Part shown: in pieces, positions 26,741-35,683 of the stretch
Layout: each line of letters starts with the position of its first letter
How positions within the stretch are numbered: the first letter of the stretch is position 1
From: Faecalicatena contorta
GTDB lineage: Bacteria; Bacillota; Clostridia; Lachnospirales; Lachnospiraceae
Direction of reading: 5' to 3'
Assembly (NCBI RefSeq): GCF_021531895.1
Contig: NZ_JAFBIX010000005.1
Span: 51,406 to 115,405 of the forward strand
Length of the DNA stretch: 64,000 nt
Notes under the pieces: generated by a model
What the model saw: only the letters and a program-made list of their open reading frames with translations
Told to the model about the DNA's origin: nothing
Database searches by the model: none
Program-made: the position numbers and the translations under genes

Positions 26741-28362
26741 ACTTCGTATTCCTTTTTATATTCACTGGGCAGCTTTCCAGTGTATTGCTTAAAAAGATGT
26801 GAAAAGTATGACGGATTATTAATTCCGACCTGTTCACATATATTTCCGATACTTACATCCCCTTCTTCCAGCAGTCGCTTTGCTTTCTCCATTCTCTGCT
26901 GCAGAATATACTTCTTGAAAGTCATATGAAATGTATTCTTAAATACTCTTCCAAAATAAACAGGATTCAGATAAACATGCGTCGCAACCGACACAATAGA
27001 CAATTCTTCATCATCCAGATGTTCATCTATATACGCAACAGCTGCCTGAATATATTCTTTGAAATATTTTGTTTCATCTTTTTCCGCACATTTCTGACGC
27101 TCTTCGATTACATTTCCGATAATCTTATAACATACATCTACTGTTCTTGCCGCGTTCAGATTCTGCATGTTAGAGTAATAATTCTGGAACTTCTCCTTTA
27201 ATTCATCCGTCATTCCATAGGAATCCTTGACCATTAGTTCTACATTCAGCATAACCTTATGGAAATACTTGCACTGCAGCTCCTCATCCTTTGGAAGATG
27301 ATATATCATATGAATAAAAGCATCCTTAAGCTCTTTCGCATTATTCTTTCTCACTGCATTGACGATCAAGATATCCGCATCGTCTGAGGACCCTTTATCC
27401 ATATAATCTTCCAGCTCCTCTGAAACTGCAAGAGCACTTGCTCCTGCCGCCCCGGCAATTCCGAACAGCTTCTGTGCCTCCTCATAGCTGCGTTTGATTC
27501 CTTCAATGCCCTTGTATGGCTTCGATATTGCGGCAATAACCGGGCTTGTCCCTTTTTGCTTAATATCTTCCAAAAGATGCTTCAGCTCTCTCACCACTGC
27601 ATTGTCCTGAGTCTTAATAATGAAGATATAATTTCCTTCCTGATTTTCCATCTTCCAGTAAAAATATCTCTCTTTGACAGGTTCTTCCAGAAGATTCAAT
27701 AATTTCAGTCTGGATGCCTCATAATCCAGAGAATTCGTAATCTTATATGCAATATCTATATCCGCACACACTGTAATAAACCGGTCATTTTCTAGAAGTA
27801 TGTTACCGATTGCGTCAAACACTTCCTTAACTTTATCATATTCCAGACGATTCTGTACATATTTCTGCACAACTACCTGCAGAAAACTGGTAGAATCTGA
27901 CACAAGCAGCTTTTCCCAGCTTTCATACTTTTCATCCGCTTTCCGCCTCTCCATGCATTTTTGATAAGCAGCTCCCATGGTTTCCTGAAGCCTATCATCC
28001 TCAATCGGTTTTAAGAGATACGCAAAAGCTCCCAGATCACACGCCTGCTTGGCATATTCAAAATCCCGATATGCACTTAGTACCACGAACAGACACTCCA
28101 GGCCTTCCTTTTGTATCTCTTCTATGACCATAAGGCCTGTGATCTGCTTCATCCGTATGTCTGTCAACACCACGTCCGGATTCACTTCACGGATAACCTC
28201 CAATGCCTGTTCTCCACTTGAAGCAGAACCCACTACTTCAAATCCCATACTCTCCCAGTCATAGGTATGCAAAAGTCCCTGTAAAAGAATCGGTTCATCG
28301 TCCACAATTACCAGTTTTAACAGTTTCATAATTATCCCCATTTGATATAAACGTAAATACAT
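26737..28362 (-). CDS. YesN-family response regulator with AraC-type DNA-binding domain
   Basis: 541 residues as given. An N-terminal receiver (LVIVDDEPI, phosphoacceptor Asp in VVLTDIRM, LLKPIEDD), a long middle region (about 140-430), and two helix-turn-helix units of the AraC type at the C-terminus (VATHVYLNPVYFGRVFKNTF; ICEQVGINNPSYFSHLFKQY). The first ATG has an AAGGAG nine bases upstream; an internal ATG at 28329 (MKLLKLVIVDDE) fits family starts equally well. It is the first gene of the regulator-kinase-lipoprotein operon. Its likely targets are this operon and/or the adjacent maltodextrin operon. Confidence 0.94.
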   Translation of the reverse strand: MYLRLYQMGIIMKLLKLVIVDDEPILLQGLLHTYDWESMGFEVVGSASSGEQALEVIREVNPDVVLTDIRMKQITGLMVIEEIQKEGLECLFVVLSAYRDFEYAKQACDLGAFAYLLKPIEDDRLQETMGAAYQKCMERRKADEKYESWEKLLVSDSTSFLQVVVQKYVQNRLEYDKVKEVFDAIGNILLENDRFITVCADIDIAYKITNSLDYEASRLKLLNLLEEPVKERYFYWKMENQEGNYIFIIKTQDNAVVRELKHLLEDIKQKGTSPVIAAISKPYKGIEGIKRSYEEAQKLFGIAGAAGASALAVSEELEDYMDKGSSDDADILIVNAVRKNNAKELKDAFIHMIYHLPKDEELQCKYFHKVMLNVELMVKDSYGMTDELKEKFQNYYSNMQNLNAARTVDVCYKIIGNVIEERQKCAEKDETKYFKEYIQAAVAYIDEHLDDEELSIVSVATHVYLNPVYFGRVFKNTFHMTFKKYILQQRMEKAKRLLEEGDVSIGNICEQVGINNPSYFSHLFKQYTGKLPSEYKKEYEV

Positions 28363-28699
28363 TTTGATTTTCTCCTTTCATTTTATTGTTCAAACAGGGA
28401 ATCATTTTATAAAAAAGTATACTTTTTATGCCAAAAATCATACTTTTTCGTTATTTTCCTGTCCCGGATGTAAGATATACAGCGAAATTAAATTATTTTA
28501 CTTTAACAGCTTCATAAGTCTTGCCGATTGTATCTCTGAATAATCACAAAGATCAGATCATATAACCATTTTCTATCACTCATAATAGTTGTTTTCTATA
28601 ACATCATATCACAAAATCTTTTTATAAACAGGGCAAAATGTGTTATACTTTTCCAATATACCACATTACAAATTTAAATCATAAAAAGGGAATATACAT
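28363..28699. other. Intergenic region between divergent yesN-like and methionine-cycle genes
   Basis: 337 AT-rich bases. On the plus strand an extended -10 (TGTGTTATACT; TATACT at 28644-28649) with weak TTTATA at 28621-28626 is a candidate promoter for the downstream gene. I looked for S-box, T-box and cobalamin riboswitch cores in front of the methyltransferase/MTHFR gene and saw none. No ORF with a ribosome binding site is present. Confidence 0.4.
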
Positions 28700-30484
28700 A
28701 TGACGATTCAAGAATATTTACAAAGAAACAAATTAATTACTGACGGTTCTTTTGGAACCTATTATGCCGGAAAATATCAGACAGATGAGATCCCAGAAGC
28801 TGCAAACACAGAGCATCCAGATCGCGTCAGCAATATCCACCACTCCTATATTGATGCTGGTGCCCAGCTGATCCGTACAAATACATTTGCATCCAACACG
28901 GTGTTGCTGTCTTCTGACTGGGCTTCGGTGGAGCAGAATATTCGTGCAGCAATACAGCTTGCAAAAGATGCGGCCGAAGGCAAAGACATCTTTATTGCCG
29001 GTGATATCGGTCCGATTCCAGATACTTCTTCTCCGAATACCGAGACAGATCTTCTGGCAGAGGAATATTATCAGATTGCAAGGATATTTGCCGAAGAAGG
29101 AATTCAAGTACTGACTTTTGAGACATTTCCTGACATGGAACATATTCTTCCGGCAATCTCTCATATTAAAAAAGAATATCCACTTTTTATCATGATGCAA
29201 TTCTGTGTAGACCAGTTTGGTTATAGTGCTTCCGGACTGAGCGCAAAGAAATTGTTAGAAGAAGCAGCTTCCGTACCAGAGGTTGATGCAATCGGCCTGA
29301 ATTGTGGTGTTGGTCCCGGACATATGAACCAGATATATGGAAAAATAAATCTCCACTCAGACAAATACCTGATAGCTCTGCCAAATGCCGGATATCCCAA
29401 ACGTCTCCGTGGACGCCAGATCTTCTTTAACAACAATACAGATTATTTTACAGAAAAGATGACCGAACTTTCTACTGCCGGAATTGACATTCTTGGAGGC
29501 TGCTGCGGAACAAATCCATCTTTTATCAAGGCAATTTCGTCTGCACTGGACATCCGACAATCAGTAAAATCTGCTTCTATCCTGTCTCACACAGAAGTCG
29601 AAGCATACAAAAAGAAATCCGGCTTCTTCTGTCAGGAAGACGGTACTGTCAAAGACAAAAAGCTCATTGCCGTAGAGCTTGCTCCTCCAGTCTCTGCCAA
29701 TGATGAGAAGCTTCTGGAAGCAGCACATTTTCTGCGCAATGAAGATGTAGATGTATTGACTTTTCCAGATTCTCCGTCTGGCAGAACACGAATCGACTCT
29801 GTGCTGATGGCCGAAAAGATACGACGTTCCACAGGTATGTGCGTCATGCCGCATATCTGCTGCCGCGACAAGAATGCCATCGCCATGAGATCTCTGATCT
29901 TAGGCGCACATATCAATGATATTCATAATCTGCTGATTATTACCGGCGATCCGATTCCATCTCTGGCAAGACAGACGGTAAAATCAGTATTCAACTTTGA
30001 CTCTGTAGGTCTGATGAAGATTGTAAGAGATATGAACCAGGAATATTTCCCAGATGCACCGATGGTTTACGGAGGCGCAATCAACCAGGGAAGACGCAAT
30101 CTTGAAGTGGAGATTAAGCGAGTAAAACGTAAGATGGAAGTTGGTGCTGAATTCTTCCTGACTCAGCCAGTCTTCTCTAAGAATGACGCTGATCGTGTCC
30201 GCTACATTAAAGAATCCACCGGGGCTCGGATTCTCTGTGGAATTATGCCTCTGATCAGCAGAAAAAATGCGTCATTTATGAAAAATGAAATTGCAGGTGT
30301 CGATGTTACTGATGAGATCATCCAACGCTATCCGGAACATGGCACCAAAGAAGAAGGCGAAGCAGTCGGTGTTGCAATCGCCAGAGAAATCATAGAATAC
30401 ACCAAAGACTTCGCAGATGGATACTATTTTTCATTTCCATTTAATAGAGTCCATCTGCTGAAAGAGATTCGAAAGTCTCTATAG
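28700..30484 (+). CDS. Bifunctional homocysteine S-methyltransferase / 5,10-methylenetetrahydrofolate reductase
   Basis: 594 residues. The N-terminal half (1-285) is a Zn-dependent homocysteine methyltransferase: ITDGSFGTYY, GLNCGVGP and the metal-binding Cys pair in GGCCGTNP. The C-terminal half (about 315-594) is a MetF-type reductase: ELAPPVSANDEKLLEAA, PHICCRDKN, LLIITGDP, FFLTQPVF. This is the YitJ-type fusion that couples methyl-THF formation to methionine synthesis in Firmicutes. It is monocistronic, and its TAG stop overlaps that of the convergent hydrolase gene. Confidence 0.96.
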   Translation: MTIQEYLQRNKLITDGSFGTYYAGKYQTDEIPEAANTEHPDRVSNIHHSYIDAGAQLIRTNTFASNTVLLSSDWASVEQNIRAAIQLAKDAAEGKDIFIAGDIGPIPDTSSPNTETDLLAEEYYQIARIFAEEGIQVLTFETFPDMEHILPAISHIKKEYPLFIMMQFCVDQFGYSASGLSAKKLLEEAASVPEVDAIGLNCGVGPGHMNQIYGKINLHSDKYLIALPNAGYPKRLRGRQIFFNNNTDYFTEKMTELSTAGIDILGGCCGTNPSFIKAISSALDIRQSVKSASILSHTEVEAYKKKSGFFCQEDGTVKDKKLIAVELAPPVSANDEKLLEAAHFLRNEDVDVLTFPDSPSGRTRIDSVLMAEKIRRSTGMCVMPHICCRDKNAIAMRSLILGAHINDIHNLLIITGDPIPSLARQTVKSVFNFDSVGLMKIVRDMNQEYFPDAPMVYGGAINQGRRNLEVEIKRVKRKMEVGAEFFLTQPVFSKNDADRVRYIKESTGARILCGIMPLISRKNASFMKNEIAGVDVTDEIIQRYPEHGTKEEGEAVGVAIAREIIEYTKDFADGYYFSFPFNRVHLLKEIRKSL

Positions 30485-31399
30485 ACTCTCAATCCATTGA
30501 TATAAGTCTTCATACACTTGTTCACGGTCGGTCTCATTCAGGATCTCATGCCGGTCTCCTTCATAGAGATGCATGGATACCTGTTGCATTCCGGCCGTTT
30601 TATACTTTTTATATACTTTTTCGACTCCTTTTCCAAATGCTCCCACAGGATCATCTGCTCCTGCCACGAACAGTACCGGTAAGTCCTTCGGGATACGTTC
30701 CATGCTCTCTTTTCGTGTCAGTACTTTCATCCCTTCAAACATCTGGTAATAGCCGCCCAATGTAAACATAAAAGAACATAATGGGTCATTGACATATTTC
30801 TGTCTGTGGTCTTTATCCGAGGTGATCCAATCTTTTGAAGTCTCTCCAGGTTCGAATCTTTTATTATAGCTGCCAAAGCTCAGTTTATCGACGAATCTGC
30901 TGCGGTATCTCCAACCCTTGAATGCTGCGATCACACGGCATACCAGCTGCCCCATGTTCAATACCGCACTTCCCTGATATCCAGTTCCCATGATAATCGC
31001 ACCTGACAGACCTTTTCCATACATGGTCAGATATTGCCGCAGCAAAAATGACCCCATACTGTGTCCTAACATATAATAAGGAACATCTGGATATTTTTCA
31101 GTCGTCATCTCCCGAAGCTTCTGAATATCACCAATGACAAACTGATTCCCTTTCTTCTCTTCAAAATACCCATAATCTTCTTCATTGCGTATGGATTTTC
31201 CATGTCCAAGGTGATCATGCCCCGTTACATAATACCCCCGCTCACACATATATTCTGCAAAATCATGATATCGGTTGATGTATTCCACCATACCATGGCA
31301 GATCTGAAGCACTCCCTTAACTTCTCCTTCCGGGATCCATTCTACTGCATGAATCTGCGTCACTCCATCCCGGGAAGGATAACAAAATTCCTTTTTCAT
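30479..31399 (-). CDS. Alpha/beta hydrolase, monoacylglycerol lipase / lysophospholipase-like
   Basis: 306 residues, no signal peptide. Serine hydrolase lid family (Hydrolase_4): oxyanion region LQICHGMVEYINRY, nucleophile elbow GHSMGSFLLRQY, acid VAGADDPVG, catalytic His in YEGDRHEILNE. It probably cleaves an acyl ester or lysophospholipid in the cytoplasm. It lies directly after the first citrate synthase gene (one after the other with no gap) and ends in a CTATAG sequence that holds both its own stop and that of the convergent gene. Confidence 0.92.
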   Translation of the reverse strand: MKKEFCYPSRDGVTQIHAVEWIPEGEVKGVLQICHGMVEYINRYHDFAEYMCERGYYVTGHDHLGHGKSIRNEEDYGYFEEKKGNQFVIGDIQKLREMTTEKYPDVPYYMLGHSMGSFLLRQYLTMYGKGLSGAIIMGTGYQGSAVLNMGQLVCRVIAAFKGWRYRSRFVDKLSFGSYNKRFEPGETSKDWITSDKDHRQKYVNDPLCSFMFTLGGYYQMFEGMKVLTRKESMERIPKDLPVLFVAGADDPVGAFGKGVEKVYKKYKTAGMQQVSMHLYEGDRHEILNETDREQVYEDLYQWIESL

Positions 31400-32770
31400 C
31401 TATCGTTCATCCATTCTCAGATATGTTTTATGCTCAGCCAGCGGCTTATACGCCGGTCGGATAATCTTATCAACATTCTTCAACTCTTCCAGTCTGTGCG
31501 CACTCCATCCTACGATACGCGCCGCCGCAAAGATTGGTGTGTATAATGACGGCGGAAGATCTAACATGCTGTACACAAGACCACTATAGAAATCTACATT
31601 TGCATTGACACCCTTATAGATCTTTCTCTTTTCTGCAATTACTTCCGGTGCCAGACGCTCTACCGTCTCGTACAATGCATACTCATCTTCATAGCCCTTT
31701 TCTGCAGCAAGCTGCTTCACAAATCCCTTGAAAATATCAGCTCTTGGATCAGATACAGAGTAGATTGCATGGCCCATTCCATAGATCAACCCCTTCTGAT
31801 CAAAGGCTTTTTTATCCAGAAGATCATAGAGATACTGCCGAACCTCATCCTCATCTTTCCAGTCTTTTACCACGTTTTTCATATCTTCAAACATCTGTGT
31901 AACTTTGATGTTGGCACCTCCATGCTTCGGCCCCTTCAAAGAAGCCAGTGCCGCAACAATCGTAGAATAGGTATCCGTTCCAGAAGAAGTTACCACATGT
32001 GTTGTAAATGTAGAGTTATTACCTCCACCATGATCCATATGCAGTACCAAAGCCATATCTAATATCTTTGCTTCTAACTGTGTATATTTTTTGTCCTCTC
32101 GAAGCATCATCAGGATATTCTCCGCCGTAGATAATTCTGGAGATGGGGCATAGATGAACAGATCTTCGCCCAGGCGATAATTGTACGCGTGATAACCGTA
32201 TACCATCAACATCGGAAACTGACTGATCAGATTCAGACACTGACGCAGCACATTCGGAATCGATGTATCATCTGCCAATGCATCATAGGAATACAGGCTC
32301 AGGATAGAACGTGACAGACTATTCATCATATCTCTGCTCGGTGCCTTCATGATCACATCTCTTACAAATGTCGGAGGCAATGTACGTCGTTCTACCAATG
32401 TCTCATGGAACATCTCCAGCTCCTTTGCTGTTGGCAATTCTCCAAACAGCAGAAGATACGCAACCTCTTCAAATCCAAAGTGCCCATCTTCCAGAAATCC
32501 TCTTACCAGATCTTTAATATTATATCCTCGGTAATACAGATTGCCTTCACAAGGGACCTCTTCGCCATTCACGATCTTCTTCGCACATACATCAGAGATA
32601 TTCGTAAGACCCGCCAGAACGCCTTTTCCATTCAAGTCACGCAGGCCCCGCTTCACCTCATACTTTGTATATAATTCCTTGTCAATTGCGTTATTTTTAT
32701 TACACAATTCTGCAAAATGTTCTATCTCCGGTGTAACCTCAAATAATACAAATTCTCCTTTTCTCGCCAT
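31400..32770 (-). CDS. Citrate synthase, paralogue 1
   Basis: 456 residues from the ATG preceded by AAAGGAGTGCTGCCT; a GTG three codons upstream overlaps that ribosome binding site. All catalytic residues of citrate synthase are present: His in KGPKHGGAN, His in GMGHAIYSVSDPRA, and Asp in NVDFYSGLVY. It condenses oxaloacetate and acetyl-CoA; the N-terminal extension and the MDHGGGNNSTF motif mark a divergent type found in Clostridia. A second, clearly homologous copy is encoded at 35669-37015. No other citrate-branch gene is next to it. Confidence 0.95.
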   Translation of the reverse strand: MARKGEFVLFEVTPEIEHFAELCNKNNAIDKELYTKYEVKRGLRDLNGKGVLAGLTNISDVCAKKIVNGEEVPCEGNLYYRGYNIKDLVRGFLEDGHFGFEEVAYLLLFGELPTAKELEMFHETLVERRTLPPTFVRDVIMKAPSRDMMNSLSRSILSLYSYDALADDTSIPNVLRQCLNLISQFPMLMVYGYHAYNYRLGEDLFIYAPSPELSTAENILMMLREDKKYTQLEAKILDMALVLHMDHGGGNNSTFTTHVVTSSGTDTYSTIVAALASLKGPKHGGANIKVTQMFEDMKNVVKDWKDEDEVRQYLYDLLDKKAFDQKGLIYGMGHAIYSVSDPRADIFKGFVKQLAAEKGYEDEYALYETVERLAPEVIAEKRKIYKGVNANVDFYSGLVYSMLDLPPSLYTPIFAAARIVGWSAHRLEELKNVDKIIRPAYKPLAEHKTYLRMDER

Positions 32771-32820
32771 AGGCAGCACTCCTTTCTTTTTCTTCTAATC
32801 TATTATCTTATTGCGCATAC

Positions 32821-33702
32821 TTAATCATTATGCGAATATTTCCACAAATAATTGCTCAGCTCTGCAAATTCTTCCAACGTAAGAGCTTCTCCTCTGACGC
32901 TGGAACCCTTCCCCAAAGACTCTATTGCTTCTGTGATCTCTTCTTTTGAAAATGATAACTTGTCTGAATTATTCAGGCCATTGGCCAGAGTCTTTCTGCG
33001 CTGGTTGAAAGATGCCCTTATAATATCAAACATCAGGCGTTCATCCTTCACTTCCATCGGTGGCTGTTCGTGACAGGTAAGCCTGATGACTGCTGACCCC
33101 ACCTTGGGTCTTGGCATAAAACAGTTTGGCGGAACATTCGCCACAATATACGGCTCTGCATAATACTGAACAGCGAGCGACAATGCTCCATAATCCTTAT
33201 TCCCCGGTCCGGTCTGCATCCGGTCTGCAACTTCCTTTTGCACCATGACAGTAATGCTCTCTACCGGTACATGATTCTCGAATAATCCCATAATGATCGG
33301 AGTTGTAATATAATAAGGAAGATTCGCCACTACCTTGATCGGCCTTCCCTGATTCTCCTCATTGGCAAGCTTCTGGATATCCAGCTTCAGAACATCTTCA
33401 TTGATAATCGTCACATTCTCATACGCACTCAGTGTGTCCGATAAGATTGGAATCAGATTCTTGTCAATCTCTACCGCAACGACCTTTCCCGCTGCCTCTG
33501 CCAGATACTGCGTCATCGTTCCGATACCCGGTCCTATTTCCAGCACCATATCTTCTTTGGTAATCTCAGCTGCACGGATAATCTTATCCAGTACATGTGT
33601 GTCGATCAAAAAGTTCTGGCCAAATTTTTTCTGAAATGTAAAATTATATTTCTGCAAAATCTCAATGGTATTCTGGGGATTTCCTAAAGTCGGTTTACTC
33701 AT
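32821..33702 (-). CDS. rsmA: 16S rRNA (adenine1518-N6/adenine1519-N6)-dimethyltransferase
   Basis: 293 residues, normal for KsgA/RsmA. Motifs: QNFLID near the N-terminus, SAM-binding VLEIGPGIGTMTQYL, NEDVLKLD, the catalytic NLPYYITTPI, and the C-terminal RRKTLANGL. It dimethylates two adenosines in helix 45 of 16S rRNA during small-subunit assembly. It stands alone between the citrate synthase and a membrane module, with AGGAG before the start. Confidence 0.97.
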   Translation of the reverse strand: MSKPTLGNPQNTIEILQKYNFTFQKKFGQNFLIDTHVLDKIIRAAEITKEDMVLEIGPGIGTMTQYLAEAAGKVVAVEIDKNLIPILSDTLSAYENVTIINEDVLKLDIQKLANEENQGRPIKVVANLPYYITTPIIMGLFENHVPVESITVMVQKEVADRMQTGPGNKDYGALSLAVQYYAEPYIVANVPPNCFMPRPKVGSAVIRLTCHEQPPMEVKDERLMFDIIRASFNQRRKTLANGLNNSDKLSFSKEEITEAIESLGKGSSVRGEALTLEEFAELSNYLWKYSHND

Positions 33703-33813
33703 AGATCTACTCCTGATTTTTATAGTATTTTGTTATTATACAATATTTTCAGACTTTTTGATATGTCTAAAGAATTAAATAATAATTAAGAAAATGTGAA
33801 TTTATATATCAAA

Positions 33814-33854
33814 AAAAGGATTCACCTTGGTTTTCAACCACTGTGAATCCTTTT
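33814..33854 (-). terminator. Intrinsic terminator of the membrane-protein pair
   Basis: AAAAGGATTCAC (33814-33825) pairs perfectly with GTGAATCCTTTT (33843-33854), and an inner TGGTT/AACCA stem extends it. On the minus strand the stem is followed by TTTTTTTGATAT. It lies 12 bases after the stop of the 148-residue membrane protein. Confidence 0.85.
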
Positions 33855-33865
33855 ATATTCCTATA

Positions 33866-34312
33866 CTATACCTCTATGTTGTGTTCACGATATCCAAAGA
33901 ACATCAGCCAGAACAACACTCCGGCAAGTGCCAGCGCACACCCCAGCCCTGTGTAGAACACCGCTATAAATACATCCGGCACAAGCCCGGAGCTGCGAAG
34001 CCAGATTCCGCCGCCCATCATAACCGCCATAATACAGTACGCCTTAAGGTCGAAGAAATGCCATACCGGGCGGAACTCTTCTTTATAGCCCTTGATCCGC
34101 TTGGTATGCTTGATGCTCATTTTATAAAACATCATTCCAAACGCAGCAAAAACAAGAACGGATAACAAGATATGTATTACTGAAAATGGCAGGATCTTCT
34201 GATAAGAAAGTATGCCAAGCCTTGCCACATTAAATCCGGCAATCATCCAGACACAGCCTGCAACCGCAAGCAATGTACGCTTTTTTACATGAAAGAAAGA
34301 ACGTCTGCTCAT
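33866..34312 (-). CDS. Small integral membrane protein, function unknown
   Basis: 148 residues with four predicted membrane helices (about 12-32, 38-58, 88-108, 115-137), Arg/Lys-rich N-terminus and a basic loop KHTKRIKGYK. No recognised domain. It follows the 218-residue membrane protein by 7 bases and both appear to be one transcript controlled by the TetR-type regulator at 35065-35625. A transport or stress-sensing role is possible but not shown. Confidence 0.7.
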   Translation of the reverse strand: MSRRSFFHVKKRTLLAVAGCVWMIAGFNVARLGILSYQKILPFSVIHILLSVLVFAAFGMMFYKMSIKHTKRIKGYKEEFRPVWHFFDLKAYCIMAVMMGGGIWLRSSGLVPDVFIAVFYTGLGCALALAGVLFWLMFFGYREHNIEV

Positions 34313-34319
34313 AGAATCA

Positions 34320-34976
34320 TCACCGTCCCATCGCTTTATATCCTATCAAAACAACCCACACATAAGCACATGTCTTGGGAATCATCAACATTCCAACCGG
34401 CGGCACGGTATCTGCAAACAAAACCACCGGAATATAACATGCAAAGCTTATGACCACCGCAAGCCACAGAAACCGAAACGGCTTATCCTGTTCTGCCTTT
34501 GCACTGCGATAAAACAGAACCACAATCAACACACCAAGAATGGTGAACGGAATATTACGGTAAATTCCCCAAGAAAGTGGTGCCTCAGCGCTCATCCATG
34601 CATTCTGCGGCATCAGACATAATACAATACGCAAGAGTGCCAGAATCCACACAATCATTGTAAGTTCTTTTTTATCGTTGACCTGATAACGAAGCCGCCA
34701 TACATAATAGAGCAGCACATAGAATAATGTCATTGTAATGGATGTAATCAGTTTCCCGACACCAAGCGCTGCCGTATAGTTTTCTAATCCTGTCGTACAG
34801 AGCGCAATCGCTCTTGGTACGAGATGGAATGCATCCCCGCATCCAAGTACGACCGCCATCATCCCATATAGAAAATATTGTCTGCGTCCCTGGCTTCCAC
34901 GAATCATAAGAACACCAAGTGTAATAACCGACACCAGATATACGATATCAAACAGTGTCTCAAAAATTGCCTGCAT
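34320..34976 (-). CDS. Seven-helix integral membrane protein, TetR-controlled, function unknown
   Basis: 218 residues with about seven hydrophobic helices and short polar loops; conserved-looking polar residues occur in GCGDAFHLVPRAIAL and YYVWRLRYQ. I do not recognise the family. CCTCCT-complementary GGAGGAAG precedes the ATG. A TGAACATTGTTCA palindrome directly follows a -10 element upstream, identical to the site in front of tetR, so this gene is almost certainly part of the regulator's target operon together with the 148-residue protein. Confidence 0.75.
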   Translation of the reverse strand: MQAIFETLFDIVYLVSVITLGVLMIRGSQGRRQYFLYGMMAVVLGCGDAFHLVPRAIALCTTGLENYTAALGVGKLITSITMTLFYVLLYYVWRLRYQVNDKKELTMIVWILALLRIVLCLMPQNAWMSAEAPLSWGIYRNIPFTILGVLIVVLFYRSAKAEQDKPFRFLWLAVVISFACYIPVVLFADTVPPVGMLMIPKTCAYVWVVLIGYKAMGR

Positions 34977-34994
34977 AAGCTCTTCCTCCTTAGG

Positions 34995-35033
34995 TGAACA
35001 TTGTTCATTTTATTTGAAAAGAAAGCCCGTCAA
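34995..35033 (-). promoter_or_regulatory. TetR-controlled promoter and operator of the membrane module
   Basis: On the minus strand TTGACG (35028-35033), a 15-base spacer and TAAAAT (35007-35012) are followed at once by TGAACAATGTTCA (34995-35007), a perfect 13-base palindrome. The last T of the -10 is the first base of the operator, as in the tetR promoter. A bound repressor would block initiation. Confidence 0.8.
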
Positions 35034-35041
35034 AAGACGGG
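35026..35041 (-). terminator. Intrinsic terminator of tetR
   Basis: CCCGTC (35026-35031), loop AAAA, GACGGG (35036-35041); on the minus strand followed by CTTTCTTTTC. The -35 of the next promoter lies inside this stem. Confidence 0.75.
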
Positions 35042-35064
35042 AATTCTATTATATGAATCAATAA

Positions 35065-35625
35065 TTATAAGTAAATCGTTCTTCGTATCGTCTCTTTCAG
35101 CACTTCACAACTTGTCTTTCCCTGTATAAGTAATAACAACAAATTGTCTAGCACAAAATCAATAAACTCCATTTCTGTAAATGCTGAAGAAAATGCCTCT
35201 CCTGATACCCGGTCATCCGCCTGCAATACCTCCAGCATGCCTGTTTTCATATGGCCGAAATAATGCTTCATTGTGCTTTTTGCCTTCCCTTTTTCAGAGT
35301 TGGCGATACTGACAGAATGCGCTGTGAAAAAATCCGGGTAATCTTCAGCACCTTTCTGTATACATTCAAAAATATACGCTACATATTCTGGGAAAGTGAA
35401 GTCCGTTGGGCACTTGTGATCCATATGGAAAATCGCTTTCCATATATCTTCTACAATCGCAAGCAGCAATTCATCTTTATTAGAATAATAATTATATAAT
35501 GTCCCAAGTGCAATATGACATTCATCAGCAACGGATCGCATATTCACTGCAGATAACCCTCTGGAAGCCACAATCCCTCTGCACACCTGAAGGATCGCTT
35601 CTTTTGATGTGATACCTGTATTCAA
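35065..35625 (-). CDS. TetR-family repressor
   Basis: 186 residues from a TTG start that has a perfect GGGAGGTGAGTATA ribosome binding site; an upstream ATG at 35649 lies within the operator and is not used here. The N-terminal helix-turn-helix is typical (SKEAILQVCRGIVASRGLSAVNMRSVADECHIALGTLYNYYSNK, shortened here to its core AVNMRSVADE and GTLYNYY). The C-terminal ligand domain is helical. It likely represses itself and the divergent-geometry membrane module through two identical TGAACATTGTTCA sites. The ligand is unknown. Confidence 0.92.
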   Translation of the reverse strand: MNTGITSKEAILQVCRGIVASRGLSAVNMRSVADECHIALGTLYNYYSNKDELLLAIVEDIWKAIFHMDHKCPTDFTFPEYVAYIFECIQKGAEDYPDFFTAHSVSIANSEKGKAKSTMKHYFGHMKTGMLEVLQADDRVSGEAFSSAFTEMEFIDFVLDNLLLLLIQGKTSCEVLKETIRRTIYL

Positions 35626-35642
35626 TATACTCACCTCCCATG

Positions 35643-35683
35643 TGAACATTGTTCATCATAGCATTTTCTTACTCAATTGTCAA
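35643..35683 (-). promoter_or_regulatory. tetR promoter with autoregulatory operator
   Basis: Minus strand: TTGACA (35678-35683), 17-base spacer, TATGAT (35655-35660), then the palindrome TGAACAATGTTCA at 35643-35655 overlapping the last base of the -10. The -35 lies within the last codons of the upstream citrate synthase gene. This is a textbook sigma-A promoter. Confidence 0.88.

Noticed and set aside
28363..28699. Possible SAM or T-box riboswitch before the methionine-cycle gene.
   Set aside because: No recognisable S-box or T-box core and no terminator/antiterminator pair were found.
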